Assembly (NCBI GenBank): GCA_020848545.1
Contig: JADLHZ010000123.1
Span: 20,992 to 84,991, forward strand
DNA length: 64,000 bases
DNA from: Deltaproteobacteria bacterium
GTDB taxonomy: Bacteria > Myxococcota > JADLHZ01
Direction: 5' to 3'
Each line of letters starts with the position of its first letter. The stretch's first letter is position 1. The position numbers and the translations under genes are program-made. Below the pieces are notes generated by a model. The model made no database searches. It saw only the letters and a program-made list of their open reading frames with translations, and was not told where the DNA came from. Positions 43,677 to 53,230 of the stretch are shown piece by piece.

Positions 43677-44225
43677 ATGGCGCGGCGATTGCGAAGCGCG
43701 CCGCTCATGCACTTGCTGCTCTCGGTCGCCTTGTTCGTTGGACCCGCGTCGAGCGCGACGGCGCCGAGCTTGCGCCCGCTCGCCGACTACGAGCGGGCGC
43801 TGACAGATCGCTACGATCGCCTGCAGCTTGACATGGCCGAGATGCGCCGGCGCTTGCGCCATCGTCATTGGGTCCCCGTCGTGCGTGTGCAGGCGTCTGC
43901 AAGCGCGTGGGATCGGCTGACGCTCGAGACCTCCCAAGAGAGCTTCGACCTCCGCCGCCAAGGCTACGCCATCTCGGCGTCGATCGAGTTTCGCTTCTCG
44001 GAGATCGTCATCGACGATCAGGAGCTCGCGCTCGAACGCGAACGCTGGCACGCCGAGCGCGCGCGCGACGAGCTGCTCCTGCGCTTGCACGAGCGCTACG
44101 CCGACGCGGAAGCCGCGCTGCAACGTCTCGCTGAAGGCGCCGCGACCGAGCGCGAACGGCTGCACGCGGTCCAAGCGATTCGCTTGCTCGAAGCCACGGC
44201 CCTCGGCCGCACGCACGCACCCTGA
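43677..44225 (+). CDS. Secreted coiled-coil protein, unknown function
   Basis: 182 residues from ATG 43677 (TTG 43659 and ATG 43707 are in frame). Signal-like MARRLRSAPLMHLLLSVALFVGPASSA. The mature part contains a basic stretch (MRRRLRHRHW), one beta region (VRVQASASAWDRLTLETSQ) and a long Arg/Glu/Ala-rich coiled coil (about 110-175, RERWHAERARDELLLRLHERY). It looks like a small periplasmic structural or chaperone-like protein. Followed 21 bases later by the lipoprotein gene. Confidence 0.65.
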   Translation: MARRLRSAPLMHLLLSVALFVGPASSATAPSLRPLADYERALTDRYDRLQLDMAEMRRRLRHRHWVPVVRVQASASAWDRLTLETSQESFDLRRQGYAISASIEFRFSEIVIDDQELALERERWHAERARDELLLRLHERYADAEAALQRLAEGAATERERLHAVQAIRLLEATALGRTHAP

Positions 44226-44246
44226 GCCGCAACCCACGGAGGTCCC

Positions 44247-45512
44247 ATGCATCGCTCGCTGTTTTTGATCGCTCACGTCTTGATCACCCTCTCTCTCACC
44301 GCCTGCGGAGCACGCCCGAGCCCGCGCCCCATCGCCACCGAGCCAGGCGCCACGCGACCGCTCAGCGACGCACCACGGGCGATCGTCTGGCCGTCGCCCG
44401 AGCGCGCTGTGCCGGCGAATACGGCGTGGATCGTGCTCGGCTTCAATGTCCCCGTCGCCGCCGAGGATCTTCAGAAGCTCGGCCTGAAAGACGGCGACGT
44501 GCGCGTCGAGCCACGCTGGATCATGACCGCGGCTGATCCCTATGTCCGCGGGGCGATCTTGTGGGGCCCGTTCCAAGATCCGCGCTGCGCCCAGAGCGAC
44601 GAGGCCACGCTCTGCGCGGGGCACGAGTACGCGATCGATGGCCCGGCCGGCGTACGCAACGAAGAAGGAACCGCCGCGCGCATCTTGGCGACGCTGCGCA
44701 TCGGCCCGCCGGCGTTGAAGGGTCCGGAGTGGACCGGTGTCGGCGGCGTTCGGGCCAGCGATACAGCGGTCGAAATCACGCGAACGGTCGATGCGCCTTG
44801 TGTCTTACGCGGCCCGGAGCTGCCGCTGATGCCGGGAGAGCCGACGGCGATCTTCGACATGAGCACCGGCAAAGCGCTGATCACCGGCCTCGCGCCCCAG
44901 ACCCTGTACACCTGGCAGATCGAGTGCGTCGACGCCGCCGGCCAGTCGACGCCGCCCTGGCCGATCACCTTCGCCACCGAGCCGTCGCGGCGCACGCTGA
45001 TCTCCGAGCTCGTCGTCGACCCGCAGCACGATTGGAACGACTCGCAAGCGGAGAACGGCGCCCCATTCGACGCGGCAGCGGCGCTGAGCGATCGCGCGTC
45101 GAGCACCGACGAATGGGTCGAGATCGAGAACGCCGGCGCGGCGCCGATCGATCTCGCGGGCTATGTCGTCATGACGGTCGATACGAGCCCGGCGAGCGTG
45201 CGGATCGGCGACGCGTTCACGGGCAAGACGCCGCAAGGATTCACGGCGAACGGGACGACACGTTTGTTGCCCGGTGAACGCCTCGTCGTGCGCGCGTCAC
45301 CGAGCAGCGAGAACGCCGCGAATGACGCGCGCTTCGAGCTCCGCGACGAGCTCGGCATGCTGCGCGATGCGGTGAGCCTTGGAAAGAGCGGCCTCCCGAA
45401 CGGCGACGCGCACGGCCCGAGCGACGAGGCTGTCGCCGCGTGCATGAACGGAGAGTCGCGGACGTGGCGCAAGGTACGTGCGACGCCGGGCGCCGCGAAC
45501 GCTTGCCCGTAG
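44247..45512 (+). CDS. Lipoprotein with C-terminal lamin-tail-like domain
   Basis: 421 residues; CGGAGG is eight to ten bases before the ATG. Signal MHRSLFLIAHVLITLSLTAC (Cys20). A beta-rich middle with an Ig-like section (VPANTAWIVLGFNVPVAAEDLQ and GLAPQTLYTWQIECVDAAG, fibronectin-III-like) precedes a lamin-tail domain at about 250-415: LISELVVDPQHD, DEWVEIENAGAAPIDLAGYVV, ERLVVRAS. Such domains are common in large surface proteins of Myxococcota. Function unknown; possibly adhesion or anchoring. Confidence 0.82.
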   Translation: MHRSLFLIAHVLITLSLTACGARPSPRPIATEPGATRPLSDAPRAIVWPSPERAVPANTAWIVLGFNVPVAAEDLQKLGLKDGDVRVEPRWIMTAADPYVRGAILWGPFQDPRCAQSDEATLCAGHEYAIDGPAGVRNEEGTAARILATLRIGPPALKGPEWTGVGGVRASDTAVEITRTVDAPCVLRGPELPLMPGEPTAIFDMSTGKALITGLAPQTLYTWQIECVDAAGQSTPPWPITFATEPSRRTLISELVVDPQHDWNDSQAENGAPFDAAAALSDRASSTDEWVEIENAGAAPIDLAGYVVMTVDTSPASVRIGDAFTGKTPQGFTANGTTRLLPGERLVVRASPSSENAANDARFELRDELGMLRDAVSLGKSGLPNGDAHGPSDEAVAACMNGESRTWRKVRATPGAANACP

Positions 45513-45586
45513 CTCAGGCTGCGAGCGTCTTTTGTCATTCGTTTGCGGAGCGCCCGAGCGCATGTCATCCAACCAGGATGCCAAGG

Positions 45587-47128
45587 ATGAACATTCGCCA
45601 ACGCCTGGGCGAAGCTGCACCGCTCCTGATGCAAATCGCGCTCGGCGATCGCGCCCCGCCGACGAGCGCGATCCTCACCTCCGACGGTCGCGCCGGACGC
45701 TACACACCGCACGGGCTCGAGTGGGTGGAGATCGTTCCGTCAGGCGAAGTAGAGGCTGCCTTTCGAGTCGCCAAAGAGCTCGCCGCGGGTCGTGAGAGCT
45801 TCAGCGCGCGCGACGATGACGGCACGACGCTCAGCGGCTTCGTCACCTCGCGCGGCGACGGGCAGCTGAAGCTCGCGCTCGCACCCGGCCGCCGCTACGC
45901 CGCGCGCGACTTCGCCGAGTCCTTGCCCGCCGAGCTCTTCGCGTACCTGGAAGCGCTCGTGCGCATCGGCGAACCCCTGTGGATCCTCGGCGACACCGGC
46001 TTCGAGTTCGAGCTCGGCGTGGCGTTGGCGCCCGCCGATCACACGCTGATCGTGCGCCCGCCGAGCGATCATCCCGCGCCGCATCGCGCCGCCAGCCTGG
46101 GCAGCTCGGTCACGCTCGAAGCAGCGCTGCAGCAACGCGACCTCGCTGGCTTCAACACGCTCGTCTTCGCCGGCGCGCTCGAGCCCGAGGTGCTCGACTT
46201 GGTCGCGCATCGCTCGGGCTTCGTGCTCACGCAGCGCGGAACGGCGGTCGAGCGCGTGCTGCGCCAAGCCGGGATCCTGCAGCGCCAAGAGAGCGCGGCG
46301 CAGCTCCTGAGCCTTGGCGCCATCGTCGTCCTCGCGCGCTCGGCGTCCGGTGGCGCGATCGTCAGCGAGGTCGCCGAGTTTCGCGCCGGCGCGAGCAGCA
46401 TCGAATACGCCGTGATCGCTCGCCGCGGCGTCGGCCCCGACCCGACGGCGTTGGTGACGCTCGCCACGCCGCAAGGCCTCGCCAAGATCGCCGCCGCCGG
46501 CGTGCACATCGAGGGCGAAGCGTTCACCAGCGCAGCCGCGAGCGACGACGGCGTCGATGTGGCGCTCGACGATGATCTGCCGGACCCCGACGCGCGCGAC
46601 GAAGAGGAGGCGTCGTTGTTCTCGGAAGCCGAGGCCGTCAGCGAACGCCGCAGCGTCCGCCGGCCCGATGCGATCGAGGACGAAGACGATGAGCTGCACG
46701 AGGATCCCGGCTGGGAGCTCGACGCCGCCGCCGGCACCTCGGCACGCACAGGGCTCGTGCAAGCGCCCGGCGAAGAAGGTCGCTCCGGCATGTTCCGCCC
46801 GCGGCCCGTCGTGCGCCCGTCCGCACCCGCCGGCAAAAACGGCGACGAAGACGACGAGCTCGGGCTCGGCACGCTCACCCTGGATGCGCCCCGCCGCCGC
46901 GTGATCATCCCGGAGGCACCGTCCGGCAGCGCCGCGAAGCGATCGTTCGCCGAGATCTTGAAGGAGCGGCATCGCTTCCCGCCGGTGTCCGAGAACGGCC
47001 CCACGCTCACGCCGCCCGTCTTGCGCAACGCCAACGGCACCTTCGACACGGACGACGATGATCAAGAGACCGACGACGACAGCGACGACGTGCCGCTCGG
47101 CGATCGCGACGACGACATCACGCCCTGA
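45587..47128 (+). CDS. CpaF/TadA-like protein with degenerate ATP site (pseudo-ATPase candidate) and acidic tail
   Basis: 513 residues from ATG 45587 (ATG 45578 also in frame). Residues 1-290 follow the secretion-ATPase layout segment by segment. ILGDTGFEFE (134-143) stands where CpaF has SGGTGSGKT, so the Walker A Gly and Lys are gone. LVFAGALEPEVLDL (about 192-205) replaces [33 protein letters not shown] replaces the [13 protein letters not shown] box, and GAIVVLARSASGGAIVSEV replaces ALIVQQTRFSDGSRRITHI. The last 180 residues are acidic and disordered. The alignment is by eye with the FHA-CpaF at 51125. A dead paralogue acting as a regulator or scaffold in Tad assembly is plausible. Confidence 0.68.
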   Translation: MNIRQRLGEAAPLLMQIALGDRAPPTSAILTSDGRAGRYTPHGLEWVEIVPSGEVEAAFRVAKELAAGRESFSARDDDGTTLSGFVTSRGDGQLKLALAPGRRYAARDFAESLPAELFAYLEALVRIGEPLWILGDTGFEFELGVALAPADHTLIVRPPSDHPAPHRAASLGSSVTLEAALQQRDLAGFNTLVFAGALEPEVLDLVAHRSGFVLTQRGTAVERVLRQAGILQRQESAAQLLSLGAIVVLARSASGGAIVSEVAEFRAGASSIEYAVIARRGVGPDPTALVTLATPQGLAKIAAAGVHIEGEAFTSAAASDDGVDVALDDDLPDPDARDEEEASLFSEAEAVSERRSVRRPDAIEDEDDELHEDPGWELDAAAGTSARTGLVQAPGEEGRSGMFRPRPVVRPSAPAGKNGDEDDELGLGTLTLDAPRRRVIIPEAPSGSAAKRSFAEILKERHRFPPVSENGPTLTPPVLRNANGTFDTDDDDQETDDDSDDVPLGDRDDDITP

Positions 47129-47138
47129 TGTCCACGGA

Positions 47139-47167
47139 TTGTTTCGCACCCGCACGCAGACTATAGA
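47139..47167 (+). promoter_or_regulatory. Promoter candidate TTGTTT-N17-TATAGA
   Basis: -35-like TTGTTT (47139-47144), 17-base spacer, -10-like TATAGA (47162-47167), ending nine bases before the TTG start at 47177. The transcript would have almost no leader. Confidence 0.35.
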
Positions 47168-47176
47168 GACGCCGCT

Positions 47177-48556
47177 TTGGCTGTCGCACTCGATCCCGCA
47201 TGGCTCAGAACGCCGCTCGGCCCCAGCGCCGACGCCGAAGCGCTGCTCCCCGAGCTGACCGCGATCTTCCGCCGCTCAGAGCGCAAGGGGCCGCTCCTCC
47301 TCGGCCTCGAGCAGGAGAAGGTGTCGTATCGGCTCGACGACGGCGGACCCGTCCCCTACTTCGGCAAGCACGGCATCCACCGCTTGCTGCTCGAGCTCTG
47401 CGCCCGCTTCGGATGGCAGCCGGAGTACACCGAGGGCTTTTTGCTCTCGCTCTCTCGCGGCGCCGCCAAGATCACGCTCGAGCCCGGCGGCCAGGTCGAG
47501 CTCTCGGGCTCACCGCTCACCGACCTCTTGCAGGTGCAAAGAGAGCTCACCGAGCACATCGACGAAGTCGTCTCCATCGGCGACGATCTCGGCATCGGCT
47601 TCTCGACGCTCGGCTTCCACCCGCTGCGTAACCCCGACGACATCGAGTTCGTGCCGAAGCCGCGCTATCCGATCATGCGCCGCTACTTTCGCAGCGCCGG
47701 CACGCGCGGGCGCTACATGATGGCGAACACCGCGACCGTGCAAGTGAACCTCGACTTCGCGAGCGAAGCCGACGCGCTCGAGAAGATCCGCGCCGGCCAG
47801 CGCGCGAGCCCGTACGTGACGGCGATCTTCGCGAACGCGCCCTTCGAGCACGGCAAAGACACCGGCTGGGCGAGCCGCCGCTACTTCACTTGGCTCGACG
47901 TCGACAACACGCGCGCGGGCCTCTTGCCTTTCCTCGAGCGCGACGACGCCGGCTACGAAACCTACGCGCGCTGGGGCCTGCAAGCGCCGATGTTCGGCAT
48001 CCACCGCGACGATCTGTTCATCCCGGCGCCGCCGATCTCGTTTCAGGCGTTCCTCACCGCGGGCTACGCCGGCGCGCAGCCGAACCAGGAAGATTGGTAC
48101 GACCATTTGGGTACCTTGTTCCCCGAGGTGCGCATCAAGCGGACCATCGAGCTGCGTGGCGCCGACTCCGGCGGCATCGCCCACTCGCTCGCGGTCGCCG
48201 GCATGTGGCGCGGGCTGCTCGACGACCCAGACACGCGGCGGCGCCTCTTGTGCGAGCTGCCGCCGCTCGATGCGCTGCCCGAGGCGGGCGGACCGCGGGC
48301 GTTGCAACGCATCGTGGCGGAGCGCGGTCTCCAGGGTGTCTTCGGCGGCGAGCGCATCATCGATGTGGCGGCGCGGCTCGTCGTCTTGGCTCGCCGCGGC
48401 CTTTACGCGCTCTCCGATCCGCTCGCAGGCTCGGTGCTCGACCCGGTCATGGCCGCGCTCGACGACGGGTTGACGCCCGCGGCCCTGCTCTCGCGCCAAC
48501 TCGGGAAAAAGACGGGAAAAGCGCTGCTCGACGCAACGCGCTACAGCCGCCGATAA
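47177..48556 (+). CDS. gshA: Glutamate-cysteine ligase (plant/proteobacterial type)
   Basis: 459 residues; TTG 47177 (GTG 47183 is an alternative). GCS2-type features: LLGLEQEKVSYRLDDGGPVPYFG (about 37-59), YTEGFLLSLSRGAAKITLEPGGQVELSG, GFHPLRNPDDIEFVPKPRYPIMRRYF (about 154-179), and ELRGADSGG near 325. Joins glutamate to cysteine in the first step of glutathione synthesis. Full length for the type II family. A promoter candidate sits immediately upstream. Confidence 0.93.
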   Translation: MAVALDPAWLRTPLGPSADAEALLPELTAIFRRSERKGPLLLGLEQEKVSYRLDDGGPVPYFGKHGIHRLLLELCARFGWQPEYTEGFLLSLSRGAAKITLEPGGQVELSGSPLTDLLQVQRELTEHIDEVVSIGDDLGIGFSTLGFHPLRNPDDIEFVPKPRYPIMRRYFRSAGTRGRYMMANTATVQVNLDFASEADALEKIRAGQRASPYVTAIFANAPFEHGKDTGWASRRYFTWLDVDNTRAGLLPFLERDDAGYETYARWGLQAPMFGIHRDDLFIPAPPISFQAFLTAGYAGAQPNQEDWYDHLGTLFPEVRIKRTIELRGADSGGIAHSLAVAGMWRGLLDDPDTRRRLLCELPPLDALPEAGGPRALQRIVAERGLQGVFGGERIIDVAARLVVLARRGLYALSDPLAGSVLDPVMAALDDGLTPAALLSRQLGKKTGKALLDATRYSRR

Positions 48557-48607
48557 GGCCTCCGGCCGAAGTCCGTGTGACAGAGCGCACTTCTAGGCAA
48601 CCGCACA

Positions 48608-48615
48608 GGGGGGGG
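48608..48615 (+). repeat. G8 homopolymer upstream of the pilin gene
   Basis: Eight consecutive G between the gshA end and the pilin ribosome site (GAGGAG at 48631-48636). Long G tracts can slip during replication; here it lies outside the reading frame, so it could change promoter or leader spacing. Confidence 0.6.
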
Positions 48616-48646
48616 CTCCGATAACGCTGCGAGGAGACGCGTCCGC

Positions 48647-48940
48647 ATGAACATGCACACGAAGACAGGCGCTAAAAAAGGCTTGAAATCCGCTATCCGC
48701 CGGCTGTTTTTGGATGAGAGCGGCCAAGGCATGACCGAGTACATCATCATCGTTGCGTTGATCGCGGTGCTGAGCATCGGCGCCGTGTCGCTCTTCGGCG
48801 ACAACGTGCGAAACCTCTTCGGCATGGCCGGCAACGCGCTCGCGGGCGACAGCAACGTCGACGCCTCGAAGCTGCGCACGACCGGCGCCGACAGCAAGCG
48901 CACGATGAAAGACTTGAAGGACTACCAGTCACCGCCGTAA
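48647..48940 (+). CDS. flp: Flp/Tad pilin
   Basis: 97 residues. A basic leader (MNMHTKTGAKKGLKSAIRRLFLDESGQG) ends at the prepilin cleavage site just before MTEYIIIVALIAVLSIGAV, the conserved Flp hydrophobic helix with Glu5 of the mature protein (counting M as 1, the E follows M-T). After the helix comes a short Asp/Lys-rich tail. Processed by the prepilin peptidase downstream and assembled into Flp pili for attachment. The ribosome site GAGGAG is 10 bases upstream. Confidence 0.93.
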   Translation: MNMHTKTGAKKGLKSAIRRLFLDESGQGMTEYIIIVALIAVLSIGAVSLFGDNVRNLFGMAGNALAGDSNVDASKLRTTGADSKRTMKDLKDYQSPP

Positions 48941-48946
48941 GAACGT

Positions 48947-48976
48947 GGCGATGGCCGTGGCCGTAGCCGTGGCCGA
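48947..48976. repeat. Hexanucleotide repeat (GGCCGT family)
   Basis: Five hexamers GGCGAT, GGCCGT, GGCCGT, AGCCGT, GGCCGA between the pilin stop and the peptidase ATG at 48979. Parallels the GGCGAC tract at 29146-29181 in length and position (between co-directional genes), so both may belong to a common class of intergenic repeats. Confidence 0.65.
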
Positions 48977-48978
48977 AC

Positions 48979-49473
48979 ATGACGCTCACCCTCCCGATCC
49001 TCGCCCTCTTCATCACCGCCGTCGCGACCGTCACGGATCTGCGAGGCCGGCGCATCCCCAACTGGCTCACGTATTCTTCCGCCGCCCTCGGGCTCGTGCT
49101 CCACGGCACCTTCGGCGGTCCGCCCGGCCTCATCGCGGCACTGCTCTCGGCGCTGTTCGCCGCGGCCGTGTTCCTCCCGATCTTCTGGCTCCGCGGCATC
49201 GGCGGCGGCGACACCAAGCTCGCCATCGCGCTCGGCTGCGTCTACGGCGACTTCACGACGACGACGCGGCTCTTGCTCTTCACGACCGTCGGCGCGGCGA
49301 TCTTCGCGTGCGTCCATGCTTGGAAGAAGGGCGTCCTCGAGGCGTCGCTCCGCCGCCTGTGGTCGAAGGAAGCGCGCGCCACGACGCCGCCGCTGACATT
49401 TGCGTATGCCCCCGCGTTTCTCTTCGGTGCAGCGGTGGTCGCCCTGCAAGCGATCCTCGCGCTGATCGGCTGA
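48979..49473 (+). CDS. Prepilin peptidase (TadV/CpaA type)
   Basis: 164 residues; about six membrane segments. The two catalytic Asp of aspartic prepilin peptidases are in TDLRGRRIPN (near 20-29) and GIGGGDTKLAIALG (GxGD, about 73-86). It lacks the N-methylase domain of PilD, as TadV proteins do. Cleaves the Flp pilin leader. 38 bases after the pilin stop. Confidence 0.94.
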   Translation: MTLTLPILALFITAVATVTDLRGRRIPNWLTYSSAALGLVLHGTFGGPPGLIAALLSALFAAAVFLPIFWLRGIGGGDTKLAIALGCVYGDFTTTTRLLLFTTVGAAIFACVHAWKKGVLEASLRRLWSKEARATTPPLTFAYAPAFLFGAAVVALQAILALIG

Positions 49474-49593
49474 CGCGCAGGGTTGCCGCGACTGAGATCG
49501 CCGGCGAGTAGAAGGGTCGCCTACGCGATGTAGGGATTGAGGCGCGCGGCGGGCCCGGCGGGGTGTTTTGCCTCTGTTTCTGCCAGGTTAAAT

Positions 49594-49622
49594 TTGACAC
49601 CCCCCGATCCGGGGGCAACAAT
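49594..49622 (+). promoter_or_regulatory. Sigma-70-like promoter with operator palindrome in the spacer
   Basis: Perfect -35 TTGACA at 49594-49599, 17-base spacer, -10-like AACAAT at 49617-49622 (4 of 6). The spacer contains the perfect inverted repeat CCCCCG-ATC-CGGGGG (49601-49615). The ATG of the secretin is at 49633, about 10 bases past the -10, so the leader would be a few bases at most. A regulator binding between -35 and -10 would control the secretin-ATPase genes. Confidence 0.55.
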
Positions 49623-49632
49623 TCTCCCTGAC

Positions 49633-51102
49633 ATGGTGTGCCGAAAATTCATGGGCCGGGCGACCGTGGCGCTCGTGTGTCTCATCGTGCCCAGCGCGCT
49701 CGCGACGATCGCCGCCGTGCCGTTGGCGCACGCCGACGAGTCGATGCAGCTCGCGGTCGGCCAGCAGCGCGTCATCAACCTCTCCGGCATCACCCGCGTC
49801 TCGATCGGCAACGACAAGGTCATCGACGTGAAGGCGCTCTCGCCGAGCCAGCTCCTCGTCACGGCGCTGAGCCAGGGCCAGAGCGAGCTGACGATCTGGC
49901 GCGGGCAGTCGATCACGAAGTACTCGGTCGCTGTCTCCGCCGCCGATCCGAAGCAGGTCGTGCGCGAGGTGAAGCGGCTCATCGGCGATCGCGAAGGCAT
50001 CACCGTCAACGTCACCGGCGATCGCATCTTCCTCGAAGGCTATGCGCTCACGCTCGACGACATGCAGCGCGTCGAGCAGGTCGCGCAGATGTATCCGCAG
50101 GTGATCAAGAACAACGTGCGCTTGGATCCGAGCGCGAAGAACGCCGTCGCGCAGCAAGTGAACTCGGCGCTGCAGCGGGCTGGGCTGCGCGGCGCTATCG
50201 CCACGGTCGTCGGCAGCACGGTCTTTCTCGAGGGCAAAGTCGAGAACGAAGGCGACATGAAAAAGGCCGACCTCGTGATCAAATCGATCGGCGAGAACAT
50301 CCAGAACCTGCTGACCATCGGCTCCACCAAAATGGTCGCGATCGACGTCGAGTTCATGGAAGTGTCGTCGAACAGCCGCGACGTCATCGGCATCAAGTAC
50401 CCGACCGACATCGCCGGCGACATCACCGGCACCTTCGCCGCGCAGCGCGTGTTCCTCCCCGCCGGCCAGCCGGACCTCTTGCAGCTCGGCGGCAGCGCCA
50501 ACATCACGGCGAAGTTCGGCTTCGGCTTTCAGTTCAACGATGGCATCACCCGCACGCTCGCGCGGCCGCGCCTCGTCTGCGCGAGCGGCCAGAAGGCGTC
50601 GTTCTTGGCCGGCGGCGAGTTTCCGATCCCGATCGTCACCGGCATCGGCTCAGTGAGCGTGCAGTACAAAGAGTACGGCGTGCGCTTGGAAATGAGCCCG
50701 GTCGCCGACGCGCGCGCGATCCACCTGGGCGTCGAAGCGGAGGTGAGCGACATCGATCCGTCGGTATCGGTGTCCGTCGGCAGCTCGACGGTGCCCGGCC
50801 TCACTTCGCGCAAGGTGAAGACGAACATCGCGATTCGCAGCGGCGAGACCATCGCCCTCTCCGGCCTCATGTCGAATCGCAGCGGCAAGTTCACGAGCAA
50901 GCTGCCGCTCCTCGGCCACATCCCGATCATCGGCGAGCTGTTCAAGTCGCGCGAGTTCAACGACAGAAAGACCGAGCTCATCGTCTTCGTCACGCCCCGC
51001 CTCGTCGATCCCGATGACGAAGCGTTGAAGCAAGCCATCGTCGACATGACGGAGCGGCTGGACAAAGCCTCGCGAGAGGTCAGATGGGGCGTGTTCGACT
51101 AA
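49633..51102 (+). CDS. Tad secretin (RcpA/CpaC family)
   Basis: 489 residues from ATG 49633 (ATG 49651 is alternative; the GTG/ATG further upstream is before the promoter). Signal MGRATVALVCLIVPSALATIAAVPLAHA. Then a pilus/secretin N-domain (QLAVGQQRVINLSGITRVSIGNDKVIDV), a BON-like domain (about 110-225) and the secretin core: RTLARPRLVCASGQKASFLAGGEFPIPIV (about 345-373) and SRKVKTNIAIRSGETIALSGLM. Forms the outer-membrane pore for Flp pili. 22 bases before the ATPase gene. Confidence 0.93.
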   Translation: MVCRKFMGRATVALVCLIVPSALATIAAVPLAHADESMQLAVGQQRVINLSGITRVSIGNDKVIDVKALSPSQLLVTALSQGQSELTIWRGQSITKYSVAVSAADPKQVVREVKRLIGDREGITVNVTGDRIFLEGYALTLDDMQRVEQVAQMYPQVIKNNVRLDPSAKNAVAQQVNSALQRAGLRGAIATVVGSTVFLEGKVENEGDMKKADLVIKSIGENIQNLLTIGSTKMVAIDVEFMEVSSNSRDVIGIKYPTDIAGDITGTFAAQRVFLPAGQPDLLQLGGSANITAKFGFGFQFNDGITRTLARPRLVCASGQKASFLAGGEFPIPIVTGIGSVSVQYKEYGVRLEMSPVADARAIHLGVEAEVSDIDPSVSVSVGSSTVPGLTSRKVKTNIAIRSGETIALSGLMSNRSGKFTSKLPLLGHIPIIGELFKSREFNDRKTELIVFVTPRLVDPDDEALKQAIVDMTERLDKASREVRWGVFD

Positions 51103-51124
51103 TGCGAGCCAAAAGAGGCAGATC

Positions 51125-53194
<2,070 letters not shown>

Positions 53195-53230
53195 AACTGA
53201 GACTTCTGAGACGGATAACGTGACGCGGCC

